A stretch of DNA of 37,789 bases, from positions 1-37,789 of the forward strand of contig VFHP01000014.1 of the NCBI GenBank assembly GCA_009391535.1, read 5' to 3'. How positions within the stretch are numbered: position 1 is the stretch's first letter; every line of letters starts with the position of its first letter. Shown piece after piece: positions 24,518-32,696 of the stretch. Source of the DNA: SAR202 cluster bacterium (GTDB lineage Bacteria > Chloroflexota > Dehalococcoidia > Lucifugimonadales > UBA2985). The position numbers were made by a program, and so were the translations under genes. The notes under the pieces are model-generated. The model did no database searches. It was not told the origin of the DNA and worked only from the letters and a program-made list of their open reading frames with translations.

Positions 24518-25594
24518 ATGATAAGAAAAGAAAGGCTATTAGAGACGTTGTTTGACCTGATAAGAATAGATAGCCCATCCGGGGAAGAGTCAAATATCAT
24601 AGAAGAAGTAAAAAGGAGACTGGAGTCTCTAGGAGTTCAATGTGAAATAGACAGTTATGGTAATCTTCTTGGCCATTCGGGATGCGATAATCCCATACTG
24701 TTGTCTGCACATCTGGATACAGTTGAACCGGGACGCGGCATTCATCCAAGGGTGGACGGTTTGTACATAGTGTCACAGGATACAACTATATTAGGGGCCG
24801 ATTGTAAAGCGGGTGTAGCATCTGTAATTGAGGGGATTACTTCGTTAATAGAAGACGGGAAAGCTGGAATAGATTTTGAGATAGCTTTCACTAAAGAAGA
24901 AGAAATTGGATTGGTTGGTGCACGCAATTTGGATTATTCAAAGATAACCTCCAAAGAAGCAATAGTATTCGACGGAAGAGGTGCCGTTACTCAGATAACT
25001 TCTGCGAGTCCAACTCATATGCGTTTTGAAGTTAACGTTAAAGGCAGGGCAGCACATGCTGGAGTGGAACCCGAAAAAGGTGTTTCTGCCATTAAAATAG
25101 CATCTGAGCTGATAAACAGGCTCCCTCAGGGACGAATAGATGATACTACCACGTTTAACATAGGTGTTTTGGAGGGTGGCAGTGTGACAAATGCGGTTCC
25201 GGAAACGGCCTTGATTAAGGGAGAGTTTAGAAGTCAAAATCACGATACTATAGAAATGTTGTCTTCTAGAGTGAAAGATATGGTAAACGAAACACAGCTA
25301 GAATTTCCAGATTCCAATATAGACTTAAATTTCGAGTTAGATTATGAGACATATTCCAGAACAGGCTTTGAGCCTAGCGTAGTAAGAGTGATAAATGCTC
25401 TTAAGACCCTGGGTCTGCAACACGAGATGATCCACTCTGGAGGAGGGTCGGACGGTAACATATTTATCTCTCGCGGTATAGATTCCGCCGTAATAGGTAT
25501 AGGATCATATAATGCCCACACAGTAAGAGAATATGTAGTCATAGATGAATTATTGAATGTGGCTAGGGTTTGCGAGCAATTATTGAGGAAATGA
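24518..25594 (+). CDS. M20 family metallopeptidase (PepT-like)
   Basis: This 358-residue zinc exopeptidase or amidohydrolase is probably cytoplasmic. Metal ligands and catalytic residues follow the M20 plan: H65-x-D67 (LLSAHLDTVEPG), D95 (LGADCKAG), E127-E128 (TKEEEIGLVGA, catalytic Glu and metal Glu), D152 (VFDGRG) and a C-terminal His in AHTVREY. A dimerisation domain sits at about 165-275 (RAAHAGVEPEKGVSAI). Closest in pattern to tripeptidase T-like (PepT2) proteins; substrate is unknown. The start has a textbook AGGAGG eight bases upstream. It is divergent from the pccB operon and followed by tRNA-Pro. Confidence 0.92.
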   Translation: MIRKERLLETLFDLIRIDSPSGEESNIIEEVKRRLESLGVQCEIDSYGNLLGHSGCDNPILLSAHLDTVEPGRGIHPRVDGLYIVSQDTTILGADCKAGVASVIEGITSLIEDGKAGIDFEIAFTKEEEIGLVGARNLDYSKITSKEAIVFDGRGAVTQITSASPTHMRFEVNVKGRAAHAGVEPEKGVSAIKIASELINRLPQGRIDDTTTFNIGVLEGGSVTNAVPETALIKGEFRSQNHDTIEMLSSRVKDMVNETQLEFPDSNIDLNFELDYETYSRTGFEPSVVRVINALKTLGLQHEMIHSGGGSDGNIFISRGIDSAVIGIGSYNAHTVREYVVIDELLNVARVCEQLLRK

Positions 25595-25699
25595 GATCGG
25601 ATGAAAGAAGACTAGTTTAAACGTTAATGGTACATGAGATTCTTCAAGTTTGTTGCGGTTTATTTGCATTATGAATTCATGTTATTCTTGTGGTAGTGT

Positions 25700-25776
25700 C
25701 GGGGTGTGGCGCAGTCCGGTAGCGCACTCGCATGGGGTGCGAGGGGTCGTTGGTTCGAATCCAATCACCCCGACCA
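25700..25776 (+). tRNA. tRNA-Pro (GGG anticodon), 77 nt including encoded CCA
   Basis: The cloverleaf is complete: acceptor CGGGGTG/CACCCCG, D-arm GCGC-AGTCCGGTA-GCGC, anticodon arm CTCGC-ATGGGGT-GCGAG with anticodon GGG, variable loop, and T-arm GTTGG-TTCGAAT-CCAAT, then A and CCA. The stop codon of the opposing MFS gene begins at the very next base, so no integration-type repeat or spare sequence separates them. Confidence 0.96.
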
Positions 25777-27024
25777 TTATTCGCTCTTTTTGCTGAATAT
25801 TATTAGTATCATTGGTATAGCGGTAAACAAAACAAAAGACAAAATGTATAAAGCTGGCACATAGGAACCGAAGGTGTCAAAAGTCCAACCTAGATATACA
25901 GGTCCTATAACTCCTAGTGCCAGAGTAATGCCATCTACAGTTCCCCAAATAGAACCCAAATTATTGGTACCGAATAATTTACTGCTTATTATTAATCTTA
26001 TAGGTACCATCATTCCATGACTAAATCCCATAAACAACGCAGCTGCAGCTGCGTGAGGATAAATGGATACATTGGCGAGCATGATTAAACCTATAACTTG
26101 ACCTATAACCATGGCTATGAAGACCCTCTGCCAATCAAACCGATCTGTCAGAAACCCTACGATGAATCTGCCAATACCGCTCACTCCGAAATATATGCCT
26201 ACAGTTGAAGCAGCTACAGTTGTACTAAAACCGATGCCCTCCAAGTAAGCTATTTGGTGTGTTAGTAACCCTTGTATGCTAATGGACTGAGTGCTGAATA
26301 CAGCTATTATGCCCCAAAAATACTTACTGCTCATAGCTTGTTTAAGAGTGAAATAAGTATCATGTTCCTGTGTCACATTTGTTGTTTCAATGTCGCTATC
26401 GATTTCTGTATCACCATCAGGAAGATAACCATAATCTTCGGGTCTTGACCGAGCTACCAATGCAAGGGGTATACCTATCGCCCACATTCCTATACCTAAT
26501 ATAATTACCGATGAACGCCAACCATAGGACTCCAATAAGATGGCTATAAATATCAAACTAGGTCCACCAAATGCACCACCCATAAAAGTCAAACCAGTGG
26601 CACGCCCACGTTTCTTATTGAACCATCGTGTAACCATTACCGACCATGCGACTGAGTGGTTCGAGAAACTTACTCCAGCAGACATAAGTATGAACGCTAG
26701 ATAAAAATTGATAATGTTTGTTGATAGTCCAGTGAGTATTAATCCAAGCCCAGACATCAAGATTCCGATTATGATTACTTTCCGAGGGCTGGTTCTGTCT
26801 ATTATGTATCCTACTAACGGAGATAGAAATCCACTCTCGACTTGTCGGATTGAAAAAGCTCCAGAGAGCAGTGTTCTTGAAACACCGAAGTCTCTAAGTA
26901 TCGGTAGAAAGAATGCTGTGAACCCCTGCCATATTGCCATTCCTATGTAGGAGTTCAACACTATACTTGCGGCTACTATGTACCACCCATAGAATATTCT
27001 GGGTTTGTGACGATTCTTAGACAG
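25777..27024 (-). CDS. MFS transporter (monocarboxylate/oxalate-formate type), apparent CTG start
   Basis: This 12-helix secondary carrier in the inner membrane is about 415 residues from the proposed start. The signature between TM2 and TM3 reads GYIIDRTSPRKVIIIG, and the second-half equivalent is GFLTDRFDWQRVFI. Resemblance to the OFA/MCT-like group is moderate; substrate unknown. The first usual start (GTG 26961) would cut TM1 in half. Upstream in frame lies (M)SKNRHKPRIFYGWYIVAASIV, the normal N-terminus of this family, and CTG at 27024 is preceded by a perfect AGGAGG five bases away. No ATG, GTG or TTG occurs between the upstream TAG and that point. The stop abuts tRNA-Pro. Confidence 0.88.
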   Translation of the reverse strand: MSKNRHKPRIFYGWYIVAASIVLNSYIGMAIWQGFTAFFLPILRDFGVSRTLLSGAFSIRQVESGFLSPLVGYIIDRTSPRKVIIIGILMSGLGLILTGLSTNIINFYLAFILMSAGVSFSNHSVAWSVMVTRWFNKKRGRATGLTFMGGAFGGPSLIFIAILLESYGWRSSVIILGIGMWAIGIPLALVARSRPEDYGYLPDGDTEIDSDIETTNVTQEHDTYFTLKQAMSSKYFWGIIAVFSTQSISIQGLLTHQIAYLEGIGFSTTVAASTVGIYFGVSGIGRFIVGFLTDRFDWQRVFIAMVIGQVIGLIMLANVSIYPHAAAAALFMGFSHGMMVPIRLIISSKLFGTNNLGSIWGTVDGITLALGVIGPVYLGWTFDTFGSYVPALYILSFVLFTAIPMILIIFSKKSE

Positions 27025-27029
27025 AAAAA

Positions 27030-27035
27030 CCTCCT
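27030..27035 (-). promoter_or_regulatory. Ribosome-binding site that places the MFS start at CTG 27024
   Basis: AGGAGG on the minus strand (27035..27030) is five bases before CTG 27024..27022 and more than 60 bases before GTG 26961. Confidence 0.6.
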
Positions 27036-27091
27036 GGCAAAACTTCAGTAAAGAAAATTCACGTGAGAACTATAATCAGGCAACTGAGAAA

Positions 27092-27112
27092 TACTATGCT
27101 AATATCATAGTA
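27092..27112. promoter_or_regulatory. Inverted repeat TACTATG-N7-CATAGTA
   Basis: Perfect 7-base arms (27092-27098 and 27106-27112) lie in the 154-base gap between the divergent MFS and HAD genes. It could be an operator or a small hairpin; no family match is claimed. Confidence 0.35.
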
Positions 27113-27145
27113 GGAAGCAAGCAATATTCAAAAATAGACAAGGTA

Positions 27146-27165
27146 TCCACATCTTAATATGTGGA
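27146..27165 (+). promoter_or_regulatory. Hairpin TCCACAT-N6-ATGTGGA just before the HAD gene
   Basis: Perfect 7-base arms (27146-27152 and 27159-27165) end 13 bases before the HAD ATG at 27179. The 3' arm includes the only G-rich ribosome-binding candidate (GTGGA), so the stem might hide it. Confidence 0.4.
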
Positions 27166-27178
27166 TTGATGATTATTT

Positions 27179-27894
27179 ATGATCGGTAAGAATAAGATAA
27201 ATACAATAATGTTCGACGTATTTGGAACCGTTTTTGACTGGCACAAGTCTATCGTAAATGAGTGTTCTTTTTTTTTGCTCGACGAAACAGTATAGCATTT
27301 GATCATATCAAGTTTGCTAATAATTGGAGATCAGGATTCAGAAATCTACAAAAACAGGTTTCAGAGGGTGCAAGAGAATATTTATCTATGGATTCGATAC
27401 ATTTCGAAGTTCTTAATCAACTGCTATCAGATCTTGACGCCTCAGGCATTTCCGAAGAAGAAAGAATCATATTTAATCAATCGTGGCATTGGTTGAGTGC
27501 CTGGGAGGATGTGAAGCCGGGATTGCACGACTTAAAGCAGAATCATGTGATAACCACTTTGTCTAATGGTAACTATTCCATGTTGTTAGACTTAGCAAAA
27601 AACGCCGACTTGCCGTGGGATTGTATATTATCAACTGAATTATTTGGGACATATAAACCAGATCCCAGAGTTTATATAGAGGCTATCAGTTTATTGGGGT
27701 GTGAACCTGAGCAAACATTGATGGTTGCTTCGCATAGTTATGATTTAGATGCAGCTAAATCTATCGGGATAAAAACATGTTATGTATATAGACCAGATGA
27801 ATTTGGATGCGGGAAAGGTGAAGATTCTGGTGACACTGCTAGATTCGATGTGGTAGTAGATAGTTTTACAGATATCAGAGGTTCAATATTATAG
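27179..27894 (+). pseudogene. HAD type II (haloacid dehalogenase-like) hydrolase, frameshifted at a T9 run
   Basis: From ATG 27179 the frame reads MIGKNKINTIMFDVFGTVFD, including HAD motif I (nucleophile Asp in FDVFGT), then after a run of nine T (27268-27276) hits a TAG about 25 bases on. The adjacent frame continues FFARRNSIAFDHIKFANNW to 27894, with motif II TLSNGN, the Lys of YKPDPRVY, and the motif IV region MVASHSYDLDAA. One extra T would restore a single product of about 238 residues, matching the relative at 31910-32629. Causes: real pseudogene, sequence error at the homopolymer, or slippage giving some full-length protein. If active it would be a halo- or phospho-hydrolase of the 2-haloacid dehalogenase family. 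Confidence 0.85.
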
Positions 27895-27931
27895 CGATCC
27901 CCATTATTTTACAACCTGGGTTTGGAGATTT

Positions 27932-29164
27932 TCATTTGGGTTTTATGTTGCGAAACATAGCGTAGAGTATTATGTCATAAGTTATCTTCGTAATGCTTCC
28001 GAATATAAACGGGGCACCAGCCCCCATGAATTGCCATAATATCGTGGAAGTTGAAGGGCCTATAGTTCCGGTTACGTTTCTGCCCACTACATGCATGCTA
28101 GCCATGGATACACGTTCTTCAGATTCCAGTATGCCCATTGTATAGGAATCCCTTGGTGGTACGTCCATTTGGCTCAAGAATGATCTTAATTGCCAGAGTA
28201 TAACCGCTATAGTTGCATTTGGAGCGAAGGCTGCTGCCAGTAGAAATAAATTTGCCGGTATATGTGTGAACACCATTGTGTTTATTGCTCCGAATCTATT
28301 AGTTAGTTTCGCGGATATCCATAATGATGTAGCTGAAAATATGTGAGAGAAGAAAAACACTAATGCTAAAGAACCAACATCAAGTCCAAAATTGGATTTG
28401 AACCAATAAGCTACTAAACTTTGTATTATCAAAGATCCGCCAAAAGCATCCAAACTAAAAAGACCTACGAGTGTGAATATAATATTTCGGGAGGGAAGCT
28501 TGAACGGATTCACCCATTTTGCACTTGGTTTTGAGACCTCTAATTCAATAGACAATCTAGAATAACAGATAGTGCTAGTTACCAATATTGCAGAAAACGT
28601 AAAGAACATAATCTGTATTGAGAATAATGCGCTTAATCCAAAAATCTGTCTATATATCTCTGGTATTCCTGCGGCTAGGGCTCCGAACGCAGCACATATA
28701 GTAGCGGATATCCTATAAAGAGCGAAAAGATCAGTTCTTCTGTTTGGTGATGAAGCGTCCGATAAACTTGCTTGTTCTATTGGTAGTAGTGCCTGAGAAC
28801 TACCTTGACCATCTTTTCCGTCAAAATTGCCAATAAAAGCCACAATCATAAGTAATGGGAAATGATCTATAACTGCCAGGATAGATCCACAAATTGCAGT
28901 AATCCCAGTGAAAATTATTAGAAGACGTCGTCTTCCTATCCTGTCTCCAAATATGCCCACGCAAAAGGCAAAAACTGCACCTCCAGCTACTCCAGCACTG
29001 AAGAAGGCCCCGACTTGGATAATTGTGAATCCGATATCAGCTAGATATATACCTAGCAATATGGCAATAAAAGCGTGGGCGAAAGTGTTAAGAGATTTTG
29101 ATATAACGATAATCTTGCCGTTATAACTTACCCAAGATAGAGAAAGAATTTTGGGGGCATTCAT
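27932..29164 (-). CDS. MFS transporter
   Basis: This major facilitator protein of about 410 residues has about 12 helices. The loop after TM2 has the MFS signature FGDRIGRRRLLIIF. Unusually polar stretches with DGKDGQGSSQALLPIEQASLSD follow TM4. Substrate not recognisable. I start at ATG 29164 (MNAPKILSLSWVSYN), 14 bases after the PIG-L gene stop. An ATG at 29212 would add 16 Pro/Arg-rich residues and overlap the PIG-L gene; neither has a strong Shine-Dalgarno. Close spacing suggests co-transcription with the PIG-L deacetylase. Confidence 0.88.
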   Translation of the reverse strand: MNAPKILSLSWVSYNGKIIVISKSLNTFAHAFIAILLGIYLADIGFTIIQVGAFFSAGVAGGAVFAFCVGIFGDRIGRRRLLIIFTGITAICGSILAVIDHFPLLMIVAFIGNFDGKDGQGSSQALLPIEQASLSDASSPNRRTDLFALYRISATICAAFGALAAGIPEIYRQIFGLSALFSIQIMFFTFSAILVTSTICYSRLSIELEVSKPSAKWVNPFKLPSRNIIFTLVGLFSLDAFGGSLIIQSLVAYWFKSNFGLDVGSLALVFFFSHIFSATSLWISAKLTNRFGAINTMVFTHIPANLFLLAAAFAPNATIAVILWQLRSFLSQMDVPPRDSYTMGILESEERVSMASMHVVGRNVTGTIGPSTSTILWQFMGAGAPFIFGSITKITYDIILYAMFRNIKPK

Positions 29165-29177
29165 AGTATATATCTGT

Positions 29178-29939
29178 TTAGGATTGGGTTTTCGGCGTGG
29201 GTGCCCTTCCAAAACTGAACGTATGTCTTCTGAAACCTTCGGCGTACTCGAATCCGTGGGTTTTAGCCAGCTCTGATGTGTTGCTAAGTATACGCTCTTC
29301 TAAAGCATCAGGGTCACCGATTTGACTCTTGTGCTCTTTAAGTGCATTAATTTTATGGTGTATGGAGTCTGATATATCCACTATAACGTCAGGATTTTCG
29401 GTCATAGTAGCGTATATTTCTAATACTTTATGGGTTTCAAGACCTGATTCTAATTGCTCTGGAAAATGAAGGTGATCTCGGGCGTATGGGTAAACGGCAT
29501 CGAAGGTAGCCTGCCCTGCATTGCGATGGTCTCTGTGGTTATGCCTGCCTCTCCAAGGGTCCTGACAGATAACTATGTCTGGCTTAAATTTTCTTATTTC
29601 TCTAACAATTTTTCCTATGAGTTCTACGCTGGCCTCTAGTTCTCCGTCTCCGTAGCCTAAAAAGGTTACTTCTCGTGCTCCGATTACTGAACAAGCTCCT
29701 CTTTGCTCAGACTCTCGTATGACAGCCAATCGATCCGAGGTCATTGTCAGGTCATTGCTGCCCTTGTTTCCGTTGGTGCAAACTACATAGGCCAATTCCA
29801 TACCATTGTTTACAAGCTTTGCAAGAGTTCCTCCACACCCAAATTCTGCGTCGTCTGGATGTGCCATTACCACCAGCGCTCGATTGTAGGTTAACCATGG
29901 TTCTGAAGGGTTTTCGTTCTCTGGATTCTGAATAGTCAT
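29178..29939 (-). CDS. PIG-L/LmbE family N-deacetylase
   Basis: This 253-residue zinc-dependent deacetylase family enzyme acts in other bacteria on N-acetylglucosaminyl compounds (MshB, BshB) or other amides. The zinc motif AHPDDAEFG is at residues 26-34, and the second histidine motif is RHNHRDHRNAG. VCTNGNKGSNDL and FLGYGDGELE are family-typical. Substrate is not clear: no MshA or BshA-like glycosyltransferase or thiol pathway gene lies nearby. It is upstream of, and probably cotranscribed with, the MFS gene, which hints at uptake followed by deacetylation, an inference only. Confidence 0.92.
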   Translation of the reverse strand: MTIQNPENENPSEPWLTYNRALVVMAHPDDAEFGCGGTLAKLVNNGMELAYVVCTNGNKGSNDLTMTSDRLAVIRESEQRGACSVIGAREVTFLGYGDGELEASVELIGKIVREIRKFKPDIVICQDPWRGRHNHRDHRNAGQATFDAVYPYARDHLHFPEQLESGLETHKVLEIYATMTENPDVIVDISDSIHHKINALKEHKSQIGDPDALEERILSNTSELAKTHGFEYAEGFRRHTFSFGRAPTPKTQS

Positions 29940-29995
29940 CTTATCTCCATGCTTAAGAATATTTTTGAAGAGTAATATAAAGCCACACTTGTATG

Positions 29996-30009
29996 ATCCT
30001 ATTTAGGAT
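29996..30009. promoter_or_regulatory. Operator-like inverted repeat ATCCTA-TT-TAGGAT
   Basis: Six-base arms with a two-base centre in the 140-base divergent gap between the PIG-L and DUF454 genes. The surrounding DNA is AT-rich with several TATAAT-like strings but no clear promoter pair. Confidence 0.25.
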
Positions 30010-30079
30010 GAATATACATAGCCATTATATTATTATATCTGGAATCCATGCTATAGTTATATTTCAATTTTGATTAATT

Positions 30080-30484
30080 ATGAACGCAAAGCAACCTAAC
30101 AACTTTTTAACGACTATTCTCAAGCCGATACTATTCTTTGCGGGACTATGTATGGTGATTATAGGGCTTATAGGTGTGTTTTTACCTGGATTGCCAACAA
30201 CTCCCTTTATGATAGTTGCAGCAGCCTGTTTTGTTCGCTCATCTGAACGGTGTTATAACTGGGTTATAAATAATCGCATATTTGGCAAGGCCGTGCGCGA
30301 GTATAGATCCGGAGAGGGTATGCCATTGAAAATAAAGGTCATAGCCTGGTCCATGATGTGGGTGTTCGGTTCTTATTCAGTGCTCATGGGGATACCTCAA
30401 ACCTTGTTGTACGTCAAGCTTTTAGTGTTAGTTTTACTGATAATCGGTACAGTTTTTATATATAGAATACCTTCTAAATCTTAA
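30080..30484 (+). CDS. DUF454 family inner-membrane protein (YbaN-like)
   Basis: This 134-residue protein has about three transmembrane segments. The first ends in the family hallmark GVFLPGLPTTPFMIVAAACF, followed by RSSERCYNWVINNRIFGKAVREY and a basic linker, then two C-terminal helices. This pattern defines DUF454/YbaN; molecular role is unknown. It stands alone between divergent and convergent genes and has no clear Shine-Dalgarno. Its stop is 10 bases from that of the opposing small membrane gene. Confidence 0.88.
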   Translation: MNAKQPNNFLTTILKPILFFAGLCMVIIGLIGVFLPGLPTTPFMIVAAACFVRSSERCYNWVINNRIFGKAVREYRSGEGMPLKIKVIAWSMMWVFGSYSVLMGIPQTLLYVKLLVLVLLIIGTVFIYRIPSKS

Positions 30485-30494
30485 ACTTAAAGAA

Positions 30495-30791
30495 TTAGAC
30501 TATGACTGGATCTGGACGACTTTTCCACCATCTGTATATTTTTTTGAATCTTCGTATTATTAGTAACGCAACTAAGGCGATTATTAGAAAATATACTCGG
30601 AATCCAAAAACCTCGAAATTCCGGATGTCGCTGATTTCTATGCCTAAAAGATATCCGATTGCTAACAATGAAAATCCGTGAATAGAGCGCAGGAATATGA
30701 AAAACCCTAAAGTCCTTAATATTACTTTCCTGTTTTCTTTTACCTTGAGGAAAAACATATTAGAAATCATATTGTGATTTCCCAAATCCAT
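30495..30791 (-). CDS. Small membrane protein of unknown function
   Basis: This 98-residue, basic protein has two or three likely membrane segments (about 26-48 and 66-82, with IIALVALLIIRRFK) and a Lys/Arg/Trp-rich tail. I do not recognise a family with certainty; the helix layout is loosely like DUF2127 membrane proteins (RSIHGFSLLAIG). It begins 15 bases after the ferrochelatase gene and probably shares its transcript. Its composition is rich in Ile, Phe and Lys, like the ferrochelatase. Confidence 0.65.
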   Translation of the reverse strand: MDLGNHNMISNMFFLKVKENRKVILRTLGFFIFLRSIHGFSLLAIGYLLGIEISDIRNFEVFGFRVYFLIIALVALLIIRRFKKIYRWWKSRPDPVIV

Positions 30792-30806
30792 AAAAACTGT
30801 TTGATA

Positions 30807-31862
30807 TTAGGCGAATTTTTTATAGATAAAGTCATAAAACGTATCTACCCATTCATCCTTATCATTAAGAGCTGGTATTAGTTTCAAATTTGTGCCACCA
30901 GAGTCCAAAAAATATTCATTGTTTCTTATTGCTATTTCCTCTAGGGTTTCAAGACAATCGAATACAAAAGCAGGGCATACCACCGCTACATCTTTAATTC
31001 CTTTTGAAGGCAATGATTCAATTACATCAGTGGTATTGGGTTTTATCCATGAGTCAAATCCGAATCTACTTTGAAAACATATTTTATATGGTTTTTTAGT
31101 TTGTAGTTTCTCTACTACTTTAGCAACCGTGTAGTGGCAGTGGTATTTGTAACACATTTGATTATACTCTGATAATTTTTCACAACAGCCTGGGTCTTTG
31201 AGACAATATTGCTTTGATTTGTCTAGTTTTCTTATATGTCGTTCCGGTAAGCCATGAAAACTGAAAAGTAACAAACTACCTCTTTTATATGGATCAGAAT
31301 TTTCGATTGAGCTTGTCAAACATTTTATGAAGAATTCTTCTTCATAAAATGAGTAATTTATTTCGTATGGCGTCCTGATATTAAGTTTCTTTATGATTGC
31401 CAGGGCTTTTTTTATGCAGGATCCAGATGTGGCTTGGGCATATTGTGGAAACATTGGAATAAGTACTATTTTGTCGACATTGGCTTCTTTAAGTTTAATT
31501 AGCCCTTCTTCAATAGAAGGCTCGCCATAACGCATACCTATTTCGAATTTGAAAGTCGGATTCTTTTTAGAAATCTTTTCTACAAAACTTCTTGAATATG
31601 CCAGAAGAGGAGATCCATCTTTAGTCCATATGCTTTGATATTGAGGTAGAATCTTTTTAGGTCTAAATGGAACTACAAACAGGTTAACTATTATCCATCT
31701 TAGGATAAAATTTGTGTCGATCACGTCAGGATCTGATAGGAATTCTCTGAGGTAGGTTCTTATCCCCTTCACTGTTGGTGCAGAAGGGGTTCCTATGTTC
31801 ATGAGTAAGAAACCTATTTTTTTGTTATTCAAATTCGATTGATCACTATAAAATATTGACAT
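30807..31862 (-). CDS. hemH: Ferrochelatase with an internal cysteine cluster
   Basis: This 351-residue enzyme inserts Fe2+ into a porphyrin in the last steps of heme synthesis. Signatures: LLMNIGTPSAPTVKGIRTYLREFLSDPDV at the start, the catalytic His203 in FSFHGLPERH, and FVFDCLETLEEI with the metal-channel acids. Between these lies a Cys-rich insert with C220, C226, C227, C237 and C242. Such an internal segment marks the [2Fe-2S] ferrochelatase class described from Myxococcus. Protoporphyrin versus coproporphyrin specificity is not settled by reading. The gene is Lys/Ile-rich and visibly AT-richer than the TCA block, so acquisition by transfer is possible. No other heme gene is near. Confidence 0.94.
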   Translation of the reverse strand: MSIFYSDQSNLNNKKIGFLLMNIGTPSAPTVKGIRTYLREFLSDPDVIDTNFILRWIIVNLFVVPFRPKKILPQYQSIWTKDGSPLLAYSRSFVEKISKKNPTFKFEIGMRYGEPSIEEGLIKLKEANVDKIVLIPMFPQYAQATSGSCIKKALAIIKKLNIRTPYEINYSFYEEEFFIKCLTSSIENSDPYKRGSLLLFSFHGLPERHIRKLDKSKQYCLKDPGCCEKLSEYNQMCYKYHCHYTVAKVVEKLQTKKPYKICFQSRFGFDSWIKPNTTDVIESLPSKGIKDVAVVCPAFVFDCLETLEEIAIRNNEYFLDSGGTNLKLIPALNDKDEWVDTFYDFIYKKFA

Positions 31863-31909
31863 CTATATTAATAGATTATTGTCATATTAACCATATACCA
31901 TGTTTGTAT

Positions 31910-32629
31910 TCAAGAATCTAATGTGTCTGCTAATGCGCAAATGTCATCAACCATAATGTCAACAAATGAAACGTCCTGATTGTCTACATGATTATTTTGA
32001 ATTCCGTATTCTAACGGGCGGGGAATGTATGCGGTGGCAAGTCCAGCTGCATGTGCTGCCAATAAATCACTGTGATGTGCTGCCACCATAAGTATGTTTT
32101 GGGGCTTCTCATCAAGCAACGAAATAGCCATTTGGTACACTTTCTGATCAGGTTTGTATGCTTTGCACATCTCTGCTGAAAATATACAGTCCCATGGTAG
32201 CCCTGCATGTTTTGCCATATTTACAAGAAGTGAGACATTTCCATTTGATAAAGTGCCTGTTATAAAGTTGCGTTTTAATCTACACAAACCTGGAATTGAA
32301 TCAGGCCAAGGTTTTAAACTATGCCAAGCTCTGTTCAAGTTTTGTTTTTCCAATTCGGTTAAATTCCAGATTTTGAATTCATCCAGTAGCTCATCTAGTG
32401 CCATGCGATGCAAATCGTCCAAATTTGTCCATGGAAGTTTCCCAGAGCCCACTTTGTACATAAATGGACGATATTTTCCCCTCCATTTATCGGCAAATAG
32501 AGCGCAGTCTATGTTCAGTTTTCTGAACTCAGAAGATTCTTGGCATTGCAGAGTTATAGATGTTCTCCAATCTACTACTGTGCCAAATACATCAAAAATT
32601 ATAGCTTTTGGTTTAATTAGTTTTTTCAT
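31910..32629 (-). CDS. HAD type II (2-haloacid dehalogenase-like) hydrolase
   Basis: This 239-residue HAD protein has motif I FDVFGTVVDW (nucleophile Asp14), motif II TGTLSNGN, the Lys of AYKPDQKVY and the motif IV region MVAAHHSDLLAA. The order and spacing match L-2-haloacid dehalogenases, but at positions equivalent to Ser175 and Asn177 of the Pseudomonas enzyme it has Ala and His, as in many uncharacterised members, so dehalogenation is not assured. It is paralogous to the broken gene at 27179-27894. It lies 48 bases upstream of hemH on the same strand, after the EamA gene. Confidence 0.9.
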   Translation of the reverse strand: MKKLIKPKAIIFDVFGTVVDWRTSITLQCQESSEFRKLNIDCALFADKWRGKYRPFMYKVGSGKLPWTNLDDLHRMALDELLDEFKIWNLTELEKQNLNRAWHSLKPWPDSIPGLCRLKRNFITGTLSNGNVSLLVNMAKHAGLPWDCIFSAEMCKAYKPDQKVYQMAISLLDEKPQNILMVAAHHSDLLAAHAAGLATAYIPRPLEYGIQNNHVDNQDVSFVDIMVDDICALADTLDS

Positions 32630-32696
32630 CGTATTAGGATTTGATTTTCATGGAAGATGTAAGGATATATATATTTTATTATTCATTACTATGTTT

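Noticed and set aside
29165..29212. Upstream ATG for the second MFS gene
   Set aside because: It adds a Pro/Arg-rich stretch overlapping the PIG-L gene and has no ribosome-binding site.
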